Shown here: positions 52,251 through 60,334 of the stretch, piece after piece
How positions within the stretch are numbered: position 1 is the first letter of the stretch
How the letters are laid out: the number at the start of each line of letters is the position of its first letter
Assembly: GCA_963530515.1 (NCBI GenBank)
Contig: CAUSEC010000029.1
Location: 1-64,000 of the forward strand
Source of the DNA: CBFFRJ01 sp963530515
GTDB lineage: Bacteria > Pseudomonadota > Gammaproteobacteria > Enterobacterales > Enterobacteriaceae
Reading direction: 5' to 3'
DNA: 64,000 bases
Notes under the pieces: model-generated
The model's database searches: none
Told to the model about the DNA's origin: nothing
Seen by the model: only the letters and a program-made list of their open reading frames with translations
Position numbers and translations under genes: made by a program

Positions 52251-52949
52251 ATGCGACATGAACAGATAGATGTGCTGATAGTAGAAGATGAAAACGAGCT
52301 GGCGCAGCTCCATGCTGAACTTATCGGTAAACATCCGCGCTTGCGGCTGGTAGGCATTGCCACCTCTCTGGCAGAGGCAAAGGCACAACTTGCCAGTACG
52401 CAACCGCAGCTGGTGTTGCTCGATAACTATCTGCCGGACGGTAAAGGCATCACGCTTATCAGTGACCCGATGATTATTCGCGCCAACTGCTCGGTGATTT
52501 TTATTACCGCCGCCAGCGATATGGACACCTGCAGCCAGGCCATTCGTAACGGGGCCTTTGACTATATTCTCAAGCCGGTATCCTGGAAGCGCCTGAGCCA
52601 GTCGCTGGAGCGCTTTGTACAGTTTGCCGAGCAGCAGCGGGTGTGGAAGATTGTCGACCAGCAGAACGTGGACTCGCTCTATCAGTTGCAGGCGAAGAAT
52701 TACAAGCTGGATAACGGCAGCAAAGGGATTGAGGAAAATACGCTGTCGCGGGTGCAGACGTTGTTTGCCAGCGCGGGCGAGCGCTGTTTTTCCGTCGATG
52801 AAGTGGTGGTGGAGACGGGACTGAGTAAAACCACTGCACGGCGTTACCTGGAGCACGGGGTGGAGTCGGGGTTTTTAGCGGTGGAGATGCAGTACGGCAA
52901 GATTGGGCATCCAAGAAGGATGTATCGGCGCACCGGAGAGAATGCGTAG
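52251..52949 (+). CDS. citB: Citrate response regulator CitB
   Basis: A 232-residue regulator of the CitB/DcuR family. The receiver has EDEN near 12-15, phospho-acceptor Asp58 in LVLLDNYLPDG and Lys108-region YILKPV. The C-terminal winged-helix contains FSVDEVVVETGLSKTTARRYLEH. It lies 5 bp after citA. It should activate the divergent citrate operon when citrate is present. Confidence 0.9.
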   Translation: MRHEQIDVLIVEDENELAQLHAELIGKHPRLRLVGIATSLAEAKAQLASTQPQLVLLDNYLPDGKGITLISDPMIIRANCSVIFITAASDMDTCSQAIRNGAFDYILKPVSWKRLSQSLERFVQFAEQQRVWKIVDQQNVDSLYQLQAKNYKLDNGSKGIEENTLSRVQTLFASAGERCFSVDEVVVETGLSKTTARRYLEHGVESGFLAVEMQYGKIGHPRRMYRRTGENA

Positions 52950-52966
52950 CGATTGTGCGCAGTTTT

Positions 52967-53044
52967 CCCCTCACCCTAACCCTTTCCCACGGGGCGAGGG
53001 GACGGTTTGCTCCCTCTCCCCGTGGGAGAGGGCCGGGGTGAGGG
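52967..53044. repeat. Palindromic repeat element B (78 bp)
   Basis: Outer arms CCCCTCACCC and GGGTGAGGG, with the internal hairpin CCCTCTCCC-CGT-GGGAGAGGG at 53012-53032. It lies between convergent citB and hpxK; the segment conserved with element C runs on to 53050, into the last hpxK codon. Positions 53022-53050 are the exact inverse of 60251-60279 in element C. Confidence 0.8.
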
Positions 53045-53046
53045 CA

Positions 53047-54303
53047 TCAGGCCGCACCGCACTCAATCAGCTTACGCACCGCCGCACTGTACGCCCGCAG
53101 CGCCTGCGCCACATCCTCTACCTTTACGCTCTCAGCCGGATGATGACTAATCCCTCTGTCACAACGCACAAACAGCATCGCGGACGGCCAGCGCTCGGCA
53201 ATGGCGATAGCATCATGCCCGGCGCCGCTTGGTAGCAACAAGGCTTTCCCCTGAACCTCTTCAACCGCTTGCGCCAGTGCATCCCGCAATTCGGCATCAC
53301 AGGGGGTCGCCGCAATGGAGTAGAAAATGTCATGGCTGAATGCAATATCGCGTTCCGCGGCAATGCGCTGCGCGTCATCCAGCAACGCAGTCAATAGCTG
53401 TTCACGTTGTTCATCATTGGGACTACGGATATCCAGCGTCAGGGTCACTGCCCCCGGAATAACATTCACCGCCCCCGGCTCACATTGCAGCGTGCCCACT
53501 GTCGCCACTTGTTCCGGGCCGGAATCCCGTGTTTTATGCTCCACAACGGTTATCCACTGCGCAGCCGCCGCTAACGCATCCCGGCGATGGCTCATTGGCA
53601 CCGTCCCCGCGTGCCCGGCTTCCCCGGTAAAGCGGCAGGTCAGTCTGCGCGCACCGTTGATCGCGGTGACCACGCCGAGCGGTAAATTTGCCTGCTCCAG
53701 CACCGGCCCCTGCTCGATATGCAACTCAAGGTAGGCGGAAAATTCTTCAGCAGAGCGTTTCGCCGTCGCCAGCCGCGCCGGATCCAGCCCTACATTGACC
53801 ATCGCCTGCGCCACGCTCACGCCCTGCGCATCTTCACATTCCAGCCAGCCCGCAGGCCAGGTGCCGGTTAGCCCACGGCTGCCCAGCAGGGTGATGTTAA
53901 ACCGCGTACCTTCTTCATCGGCAAAACCGACGATTTCCACCGCCTGGTCGCCCTGAATCCCCTGGCGATGCAAACCGTCGACGATTTCGATAGCTGTCAG
54001 CACGCCCAGCATGCCGTCATAACGCCCGGCATTACGCACGGTGTCGAGATGTGATCCCAGCAGCACCGCAGGTGCGCCGTCGCGAGCGGCTTCGTAGCGC
54101 CCGCAAATATTGCCCACCGCATCCTGCCAGGTGAGCATGCCTGCTTCCTCCATCCACCGGGCGACCTGCGCGTTGGCGCGCATATGCTCCGGGGAAAGAT
54201 AGACACGGGTGAGCTGGCCCGGCGTTTCACTGATTTCGGCCAGTGCATCACAACGCGCCATCACCCGGCGTGCGGCGCGGTCAGCCTCATCGGCCGTCAT
54301 CAT
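53047..54303 (-). CDS. hpxK: Allantoate amidohydrolase HpxK
   Basis: A 418-residue M20-type metallo-amidase (AllC/carbamoylase family) converting allantoate to ureidoglycine, CO2 and ammonia. Metal ligands are His85 (LLGSHLDTV), Asp96 (GRYDGMLG), Glu130/131 (GFADEEGTRF), His195 (YLELHIEQGP) and a late histidine in GISHHPAES. The start is the ATG overlapping the hpxJ stop (TGATG); the longer ORF lies inside hpxJ. Its product feeds HpxJ. Confidence 0.9.
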   Translation of the reverse strand: MMTADEADRAARRVMARCDALAEISETPGQLTRVYLSPEHMRANAQVARWMEEAGMLTWQDAVGNICGRYEAARDGAPAVLLGSHLDTVRNAGRYDGMLGVLTAIEIVDGLHRQGIQGDQAVEIVGFADEEGTRFNITLLGSRGLTGTWPAGWLECEDAQGVSVAQAMVNVGLDPARLATAKRSAEEFSAYLELHIEQGPVLEQANLPLGVVTAINGARRLTCRFTGEAGHAGTVPMSHRRDALAAAAQWITVVEHKTRDSGPEQVATVGTLQCEPGAVNVIPGAVTLTLDIRSPNDEQREQLLTALLDDAQRIAAERDIAFSHDIFYSIAATPCDAELRDALAQAVEEVQGKALLLPSGAGHDAIAIAERWPSAMLFVRCDRGISHHPAESVKVEDVAQALRAYSAAVRKLIECGAA

Positions 54304-55541
54304 CACACCGCCCCTTCGTAGACGTTCCACGCCGCCTGCATCCCTTCACCTTGTACGGTACGGAATCCGAGGCGGTTGAGCACCGCTTCCAGCGCGGTCA
54401 GGGTTTGCAGCACGCAGTCTTTACGGGCGTTGTAGCCCATAGTGCCGATGCGCCAGATTTTGCCCTGCAGCGGGCCAAAGGAGGTGCCAATCTCAATATG
54501 GAAATCATTGAGCAGGCGCTGGCGCACCTCTTCACCGTGCACGGCAGCGGGGATCATCACACCGAGCACGTTGTTCATCTTGTGGCGAATGTCGCCGAAC
54601 ACGTCCAGCCCCATGCCCTGGATACCCGCCAGCATGGCGCGACCGTGCAGTTCGTGGCGAGCAATCAGCGCGTCCATCCCCTCTTCGAGCATAATGCGGG
54701 CGCACTCACGGGCGGCGAACAGCATGCTGGTGGCTTCGGTATGGTGGTTCAGGCGCTCCGGCCCCCAGTAGTCCATCACCATGCCGAGATCGAAATAGTT
54801 GGAGTAGATCATCTCATCATCGCCATCGTGGTGGGTGTCGGTGCGGATCCCCTGCTCCACGCATTTACGTGCACGAATGACTTCTTCCATTTGCGCGCTG
54901 AGCGTAATGGGAGAACTGCCGGACGGGCCGCCGAGGCATTTTTGCAAACCCGCAGAGACCGCATCCAGCCCCCAGGCATCGGTTTCCAGCGCGTTGCCGC
55001 CCAAAGACGCGGTGGCATCGGTATAGAAAAGCACGCCGTGGCGACGGCAAATCTCGCCCAGTTTATCCAGCGGCTGTAGCAGCGTTGTGGAGGTGTCGCC
55101 CTGCACCGTGAGCAGCAGGCGCGGTTTCACCTTTTTGATCGCATCTTCAATCTGATCCGGCGTAAAGACTTCGCCCCACGGCACCTCGATGGTGTGCACG
55201 TCGGCGCGGCAGCGGCGGGCGATTTCACACAACAAATGCCCGAAACGGCCAAACACCGGCACCAGCACTTTGTCGCCCGGGCGAATAGCTGAAACCAGCA
55301 CGGCTTCGATTCCGGCGCGGGAGGTGCCGTCCACCAGCATAGTCCAGTGGTTCTGGGTGCGAAACACGCCGCGGTAAAGGGTCATCACTTCATTCATGTA
55401 ACCGGTCATCACCGGGTCATACTGCCCCACCAGCTGGCTTGCCATGGCGCGCAGGACGCGCGGATCGGCATTGATCGGCCCCGGCCCCATCAGCAGGCGA
55501 TGCGGCGGGTTAATTTGCAAACATTGCTGAGAATCAAACAT
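54303..55541 (-). CDS. hpxJ: Ureidoglycine aminotransferase HpxJ
   Basis: A 412-residue PLP-dependent class V (fold type I) aminotransferase. The PLP lysine is Lys201 in SAGLQKCLGGPSGSSP, and the ring-stacking and phosphate region is LVDGTSRAGIEAVL. In Klebsiella, HpxJ moves the amino group of ureidoglycine to a keto acid such as glyoxylate, giving oxalurate. It is cotranscribed with hpxK behind a sigma-54 promoter. An alanine-glyoxylate aminotransferase label would be less specific. Confidence 0.9.
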   Translation of the reverse strand: MFDSQQCLQINPPHRLLMGPGPINADPRVLRAMASQLVGQYDPVMTGYMNEVMTLYRGVFRTQNHWTMLVDGTSRAGIEAVLVSAIRPGDKVLVPVFGRFGHLLCEIARRCRADVHTIEVPWGEVFTPDQIEDAIKKVKPRLLLTVQGDTSTTLLQPLDKLGEICRRHGVLFYTDATASLGGNALETDAWGLDAVSAGLQKCLGGPSGSSPITLSAQMEEVIRARKCVEQGIRTDTHHDGDDEMIYSNYFDLGMVMDYWGPERLNHHTEATSMLFAARECARIMLEEGMDALIARHELHGRAMLAGIQGMGLDVFGDIRHKMNNVLGVMIPAAVHGEEVRQRLLNDFHIEIGTSFGPLQGKIWRIGTMGYNARKDCVLQTLTALEAVLNRLGFRTVQGEGMQAAWNVYEGAV

Positions 55542-55603
55542 AGACGCGTCCTTTGGTATACAAAGCGGGTGTCGTGAAACAAAAGGTTCTTTAGGTTATT
55601 TTC

Positions 55604-55619
55604 TGCAACTAATGTGCCA
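55604..55619 (-). promoter_or_regulatory. Sigma-54 promoter for hpxJK
   Basis: Read on the - strand, TGGCACATTAGTTGCA matches the sigma-54 -24/-12 consensus TGGCACR-N4-TTGCW at every fixed base. Transcription would begin about 50 bp before the hpxJ ATG. Two NtrC-type sites lie 90-135 bp upstream. Confidence 0.85.
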
Positions 55620-55707
55620 AACGCGCATACCTGATACCAGCCCGCAGAACAGAGGAAACTGCTCTTTTTTCACGCGTTGCACGCCACATCGTTTGCGCCA
55701 TTATCGA

Positions 55708-55741
55708 TCACCACCAGGGTGCAAAAGCACCATCCCGGTGC
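55708..55741 (-). promoter_or_regulatory. Tandem NtrC-type enhancer sites for hpxJK
   Basis: GCACC-N5-GGTGC is perfect at 55727-55741. A second copy with one mismatch (TCACC-ACCAG-GGTGC) is at 55708-55722, with centres 19 bp apart. The spacing and the distance of about 90-135 bp from the sigma-54 promoter are those of NtrC enhancers. Confidence 0.7.
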
Positions 55742-55742
55742 G

Positions 55743-56582
55743 TTAACGCAGCTCCAGTTCATCCAGTTCTGTATACAAGGATGCTATCTGATGAATGCGC
55801 TGACGGCCCTCGGTCAACGCGTTGTGCAACAGCGCATTGGCCAGCAGATTGACCAGGCTCATCGCCCCGCTGTAGCTGTCAAACGCCGAGACGCTGTCGA
55901 GCGGCACGCCCAGATGCCAGCGGGCCAGCGCAGTTATACCGGCAGCCTGCGGCTCGCTGATGGCAAGCACCGGAACGCCCTGCTTGTGCAGCGACTCGAG
56001 CACCGGGCGAATCACCCGGGGTCGGCGGCGAAACGCCACTACCACCACCACGTCTTCCGGGGTGATATCCACCAGCTCTTCCGCCAGCGTTTGGCCTGGC
56101 TGGGGCATAACGTACACCTGCCCGCGGCTTTGCATCAGCTGCTGGCGCAGGTGCAACGCCACCGGCGCACTGTTTCTTAACCCCAGAATAAACACCCGCC
56201 GCGCCTCGCCCAGCGCCTGCACGACCCCGGCAAACTGCACAGCGTCCAGCGCATTGACCCACTGGGTCAGGTTCGCCATCTCCTGCTTGTAGTGACGCGC
56301 CAGCAGCGTGTTGCCCTGCACCGCATCGCGGTTCTCGGTGAGCGGCATACCGCTCTGGCGAAGGGTGCGCAGTTCATCGCGCATCTCCTTGAAACGATCA
56401 TAACCCAGGCGCTTAAACAGACGGCTGACGGTGGCCTTGGATACCCCGCTCAGGCGCGCCAGTTCGGCACTGTTGTAGCTCACCAGATCATCGAAATGAT
56501 CCATAATAAATGAAGCAACCCGTTGTTCCTGCGGGGATAATTCACTGTAACACTCACGCAAGCGCGTATCTAACTGCTGCAT
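55743..56582 (-). CDS. hpxU: RpiR-family regulator HpxU
   Basis: A 279-residue transcription factor. The N-terminal HTH (about 1-77) shows LARLSGVSKATVSRLFKRLGY. The C-terminal SIS domain (about 120-250) shows RRVFILGLRNSAPVALHLRQQL and VVVVVAFRRRPRVIRPVLESLHKQGVPVLAIS. In Klebsiella the RpiR-type HpxU regulates the allantoate genes. It sits between hpxJK and the divergent hpxWXYZ operon and probably binds the palindrome in front of hpxW. An effector such as a ureido acid is expected but not identifiable. Confidence 0.86.
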   Translation of the reverse strand: MQQLDTRLRECYSELSPQEQRVASFIMDHFDDLVSYNSAELARLSGVSKATVSRLFKRLGYDRFKEMRDELRTLRQSGMPLTENRDAVQGNTLLARHYKQEMANLTQWVNALDAVQFAGVVQALGEARRVFILGLRNSAPVALHLRQQLMQSRGQVYVMPQPGQTLAEELVDITPEDVVVVVAFRRRPRVIRPVLESLHKQGVPVLAISEPQAAGITALARWHLGVPLDSVSAFDSYSGAMSLVNLLANALLHNALTEGRQRIHQIASLYTELDELELR

Positions 56583-56600
56583 AGACCCTCCTGCAACTTT

Positions 56601-56630
56601 CGTTTCACTCTAAGCTGACACAGTGAAACG
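56601..56630. promoter_or_regulatory. Candidate HpxU operator (inverted repeat)
   Basis: A perfect 9-bp inverted repeat, CGTTTCACT / AGTGAAACG, with a 12-bp spacer, lies in the divergent hpxU-hpxW gap just before the sigma-54 promoter. The half site GTGAAAC recurs at 55574-55580 in the hpxJ leader. Confidence 0.6.
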
Positions 56631-56643
56631 CGCGCCGTCAATC

Positions 56644-56659
56644 TGGAACAGCTCTTGCT
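56644..56659 (+). promoter_or_regulatory. Sigma-54 promoter for hpxWXYZ
   Basis: TGGAACAGCTCTTGCT matches TGGCACR-N4-TTGCW with one substitution. The invariant GG and GC pairs have the right spacing. The start point would fall about 25 bp before the hpxW ATG. Confidence 0.7.
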
Positions 56660-56695
56660 TAACTCTCTGACGAAACCGAAAAAGAGAGCGTGACG

Positions 56696-58279
56696 ATGCA
56701 AAGTAATATGGCCCCCTCCGGGATGGCGGTAACGCCCCACCATCTTGCCAGCGAATCGGCATTGTCGGTGCTGCGCCACGGCGGTAATGCCATCGAAGCG
56801 ATGGTTGCCGCCGCCTCCACCATTGCGGTGGTGTACCCCCATATGAACGGGATTGGCGGTGATGGATTCTGGTTGATTGTGCCGCCCGAAGGTGAACCAC
56901 TGGCCATTGACGCCAGCGGCGCAGCCGGGCAGAAGGCTACGCTGGATTTTTATGCCGGGCATGCCCATATTCCCCATCGTGGCCCGCTGGCCGCACTGAC
57001 CGTGCCGGGTACGCTTAGCGGCTGGGACGAGGCGCTGAAGGTATCGGCCTCTCTGGGTGGCGGGCAACTGCCGCTCTCGCGCCTGCTGGCAGATGCCATT
57101 CGCTACGCCAGCGACGGGATCCCGGTCACACAGTCTCAGGCGAATGCCACGCAGAGCAAGTATGCCGAGCTGGTAGACGTTCCGGGCTTTGCCAACACCT
57201 TCCTCGTGGAAGGAAAAGCGCCGCAGGCGGGTAGCCGATTCTGCCAGCCGCGTCTCGCCCGCACCCTCACCCGGCTTGCCACCGACGGGCTGGACAGCTT
57301 TTATCGCGGTCCGCTGGCGGAGACGATGGCCGCAGAGATGCTCACACTTGGGTTGCCGCTGACCGCCAGCGATTTTGCCGCCCATCGCGCTCATCGCCGG
57401 GTGCCGCTGCGTCTGGCACACAGCCAGGGCGACGTATTCAATATGACGCCGCCCACCCAGGGTCTGGTGTCGCTGGCGATTCTCGGCATCACCGATCATC
57501 TGGCCATGGCGCAGGCCAGCGAAGTCCAGACTATCCACCGCATTGTGGAAGCCACCAAAAAAGCGTTCGGCCTGCGCGATCGTTACATTACCGACCCTCG
57601 CCACGTCACCCTGCCAGTACAAAGTCTGCTGGAGCAGGCACCGCTACAGACCCTCGCCGCCAGCATTGATGAATCCCGCGCAGCCCCCTGGGGCAAAGGT
57701 AAAGGCCCAGGCGATACCGTCTGGATGGGCGTGGTGGATAAAAACGGTCTGGCGGTGTCGTTTATTCAGAGCATTTATCACGAGTTTGGCAGCGGTGTGG
57801 TACTGCCCGAGAGCGGCGTTCTGCTGCAAAACCGGGGCGCGGCTTTTAGTCTTGATCCTGACCACCTGCTGGCACTGATGCCGGGCAAACAGCCGTTCCA
57901 CACCCTCAACCCCGCCGCTGCACGCCTGAAAGACGGACGCACCCTGGTCTACGGCACCATGGGCGGTGACGGCCAGCCGCAGACTCAGGCGGCCATTTTT
58001 ACTCGCCACGTGATGCAGAACATGCCTTTGCAGGAGGCAGTGTGCGCCCCGCGCTGGCTGCTGGGCCGCACCTGGGGCCAGGCGTCGGAGAGCCTGAAGC
58101 TCGAAGGGCGATTTAGCGAAGAGACATTCCAGGCGCTGCGAGACCTCGGGCATGAGGTGGAGTGGCTGCCAGGCATGAGTGAAGCCACCGGGCATGCGGG
58201 CGCCATTGTGCGCCACCCCAACGGGATGCTTGAAGGGGCATTCGATCCACGTAGCAACGGCAGCGCCGCCGGTTTTTAA
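56696..58279 (+). CDS. hpxW: Oxamate amidohydrolase HpxW
   Basis: A 527-residue Ntn-hydrolase related to gamma-glutamyltranspeptidase. It should cleave itself before the nucleophile Thr341 in GPGDTVWMGVVDKNG into alpha and beta subunits. HMNGIGGDGFWLI and NPAAARLKDGRTLVYGTMGGDGQPQTQ match the family. No signal peptide, unlike periplasmic Ggt. HpxW of Klebsiella hydrolyses oxamate to oxalate and ammonia, the last step of the pathway. A GTG two codons upstream is an alternative start; AGAGAG fits the ATG better. Confidence 0.88.
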   Translation: MQSNMAPSGMAVTPHHLASESALSVLRHGGNAIEAMVAAASTIAVVYPHMNGIGGDGFWLIVPPEGEPLAIDASGAAGQKATLDFYAGHAHIPHRGPLAALTVPGTLSGWDEALKVSASLGGGQLPLSRLLADAIRYASDGIPVTQSQANATQSKYAELVDVPGFANTFLVEGKAPQAGSRFCQPRLARTLTRLATDGLDSFYRGPLAETMAAEMLTLGLPLTASDFAAHRAHRRVPLRLAHSQGDVFNMTPPTQGLVSLAILGITDHLAMAQASEVQTIHRIVEATKKAFGLRDRYITDPRHVTLPVQSLLEQAPLQTLAASIDESRAAPWGKGKGPGDTVWMGVVDKNGLAVSFIQSIYHEFGSGVVLPESGVLLQNRGAAFSLDPDHLLALMPGKQPFHTLNPAAARLKDGRTLVYGTMGGDGQPQTQAAIFTRHVMQNMPLQEAVCAPRWLLGRTWGQASESLKLEGRFSEETFQALRDLGHEVEWLPGMSEATGHAGAIVRHPNGMLEGAFDPRSNGSAAGF

Positions 58280-58285
58280 GGAGCA

Positions 58286-58477
58286 ATGATGAACGAAAAT
58301 ACCCTTGACTGGCCGACCTACATCCGGCTGATGGAGCAACTGCTGGCGGTGCCGCTGGATGATGCCCGCCGTGCCGAGCTTGAAGTACAACTGACCCGCA
58401 TCGCCGCAATGGCTGCGCCGTTGATGGCTTTTCCCCTGCCGCATCGTCAGGAAGGGGCGGGAGAGTATCGACTATGA
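58286..58477 (+). CDS. hpxX: Oxalurate catabolism protein HpxX (DUF4089)
   Basis: A 63-residue small protein, helical at the N-terminus (WPTYIRLMEQLLAVPLDDARRAELEVQL) and ending in a PLPHRQEG segment. DUF4089 proteins sit beside AtzE-type amidases and are thought to be small partner subunits, like GatC with GatA. Its stop overlaps the hpxY start (ATGA), in keeping with a complex of the two. Confidence 0.85.
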   Translation: MMNENTLDWPTYIRLMEQLLAVPLDDARRAELEVQLTRIAAMAAPLMAFPLPHRQEGAGEYRL

Positions 58478-59847
58478 ATCTGTCCATTCAGGAAATCCAG
58501 GACGGGCTGCGGGCCAAAACCTTCAGCGCGCGAGAACTGGCGCAGCAATCGCTCGCGCACATTGAGCAAACTAACCCGCTGATTAATGCGTTCACCGGGG
58601 TGACCGGTACGCGAATGCTGAGCGAAGCCGACCGGACGGATGCCCGCCTGGCAAGAGGTGACGCCCTGCCGTCCCTCGCCGGAGTGCCTTATGCGGTGAA
58701 GAATTTGTTCGATGTGGAGGGGGTCACGACGCTTGCCGGGGCGAAGCTTTTTAGCACGCAGCCCCCCGCTGCGGTAGATGCGTTTGCTGTCCGTCAGTTG
58801 ACTCAGGCCGGGGCAGCACTGGCAGGAACCGTGAATATGGACGCCTATGCCTACGGTTTTACTACCGAAAATAGCTTCTACGGCGCAACGCGAAACCCAC
58901 GAGATACCACACGTGTGGCGGGTGGTTCGTCCGGGGGATCGGCGGCTGCCGTGGCCGCCGGGATGGTTAATTTTGCGCTCGGCACCGACACCAACGGCTC
59001 GATTCGTGTCCCCGCCTCGCTGTGTGGCATTTTTGGCTTAAAGCCGACCTTAGGGCGCTTATCCCGCTCCGGCAGCCACCCGTTTGTCGCAAGCCTGGAC
59101 CATATTGGCCCGCTGGCCCGCAGCGTGGAAGATCTGGCCTGCGTATACGACGCCCTGCAGGGGCATGATGTGGAAGACCGCTGGCAGTCACAACGCGCCC
59201 CATCGGCGGCAATGCCGACCCTTCACGCGGGCGACTTGCTGCGATGCGCCGTACTGGACGGTTATTTCTCGACCTGGTGCGATAACGATGCCCGCGAGGC
59301 GGTCGCCACCGTGGCACGCGCGCTGGGCGCTGAACAGACATTGATTCTGCCGGAGGCGGAACTGGCGCGCAGCGCAGCGTTTTTGCTGTCTGCCGCCGAA
59401 GGGGGCAATCATTATCTTCCCGCGCTGCGTACCGATGCGCAGGAATTCGAGCTTAACTCCCGCGAGCGATTACTGGCAGGCGCCATGACGCCCTCCGCCT
59501 GGTACACCCAGGCCCAGCGTTTTCGCGCCTGGTTTCGTGACAAAACCCTGCCGCTGTTTGACGGGGTCGATCTGTTGCTGGCTCCTGCTACACCGTGCAG
59601 CGCCACGCCGATTGGTGCGCAGACAATGCACATCAATGGGACGGATCTTCCGGTCAAAGCCAGTATGGGCATGCTGACCCAGCCCATTTCGTTTTTGGGG
59701 CTGCCGGTGGTGACCGTGCCGGTGAAAACCGCTTCAGGATTACCGATTGGCGTACAGATTATTGCCTCCCCCTGGCAGGAATCACGCGGGTTGCAGGCCG
59801 CCTGGCGCCTGGAACAGGCAGGCATTCTTTACTCACAGGAAGCATGA
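58474..59847 (+). CDS. hpxY: AtzE-family amidase HpxY (oxalurate amidohydrolase)
   Basis: A 457-residue amidase-signature enzyme. The Ser-cisSer-Lys triad is Lys76 (PYAVKNLFD), Ser152 (AGGSSGGSAAA) and Ser176 (TDTNGSIRVPAS). AtzE-type amidases hydrolyse biuret-like ureido compounds. Within the hpx cluster the expected substrate is oxalurate, giving oxamate plus CO2 and ammonia. Coupled to hpxX upstream and hpxZ downstream by 4-bp overlaps. Confidence 0.87.
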   Translation: MNLSIQEIQDGLRAKTFSARELAQQSLAHIEQTNPLINAFTGVTGTRMLSEADRTDARLARGDALPSLAGVPYAVKNLFDVEGVTTLAGAKLFSTQPPAAVDAFAVRQLTQAGAALAGTVNMDAYAYGFTTENSFYGATRNPRDTTRVAGGSSGGSAAAVAAGMVNFALGTDTNGSIRVPASLCGIFGLKPTLGRLSRSGSHPFVASLDHIGPLARSVEDLACVYDALQGHDVEDRWQSQRAPSAAMPTLHAGDLLRCAVLDGYFSTWCDNDAREAVATVARALGAEQTLILPEAELARSAAFLLSAAEGGNHYLPALRTDAQEFELNSRERLLAGAMTPSAWYTQAQRFRAWFRDKTLPLFDGVDLLLAPATPCSATPIGAQTMHINGTDLPVKASMGMLTQPISFLGLPVVTVPVKTASGLPIGVQIIASPWQESRGLQAAWRLEQAGILYSQEA

Positions 59848-60230
59848 TGAACAGAGAAAATATTGACCGTCCCGCCGTGTTGAATGAAGTCACCACCGCG
59901 TTTTACCGCTATGAGCAGGCGCTTATCAGTAATGATGTGGCAGTGCTGGATGAGCTGTTCTGGTCCGATCCACGCACGGTGCGCTATGGCGCAACGGAGA
60001 ATTTGTACGGCATTGAGGCAATTCGCGAGTTTCGCAATGCGCGCCCGTCCACCGGGCTGGACAGGTTGCTGCGTAATACTACGATCACGACCTACGGGGA
60101 GGATATGGCGGTGGCGAGTACCGAGTTTACGCGTGAGAACAGCGAGCGCGTTGGACGCCAGATGCAGACCTGGGTGAAGTTTCCGTACGGCTGGCGCATT
60201 GTGGCGGCGCATGTGAGTGTGATGGGGTAA
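59844..60230 (+). CDS. hpxZ: Oxalurate catabolism protein HpxZ (DUF3225, SnoaL-like)
   Basis: A 128-residue NTF2/SnoaL-fold protein with AFYRYEQALISNDVAVLDELFW and FRNARPSTGLDR. AtzH, a relative, works beside the AtzE amidase on carbamoylated intermediates. It starts in the hpxY stop (ATGA; a second ATG follows directly). It probably helps convert or stabilise the amidase substrate or product; its own activity is not evident. Confidence 0.84.
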   Translation: MMNRENIDRPAVLNEVTTAFYRYEQALISNDVAVLDELFWSDPRTVRYGATENLYGIEAIREFRNARPSTGLDRLLRNTTITTYGEDMAVASTEFTRENSERVGRQMQTWVKFPYGWRIVAAHVSVMG

Positions 60231-60256
60231 GAGGGAAAAATGGTTGCGGCCTGATG

Positions 60257-60329
60257 CCCTCACCCCGGCCCTCTCCCACAGGGAGAGGGAGAAAAACCGT
60301 TCACTTTCCCCGTGGCTGAGGGTGAGGGG
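60257..60329. repeat. Palindromic repeat element C (73 bp)
   Basis: Outer arms CCCTCACCC and GGGTGAGGG, with internal hairpin CCCTCTCCC-ACA-GGGAGAGGG at 60269-60289. Lies between convergent hpxZ and hpxB. Its left part (60251-60279) is inverted and identical in element B. Confidence 0.8.
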
Positions 60330-60334
60330 AAAAC

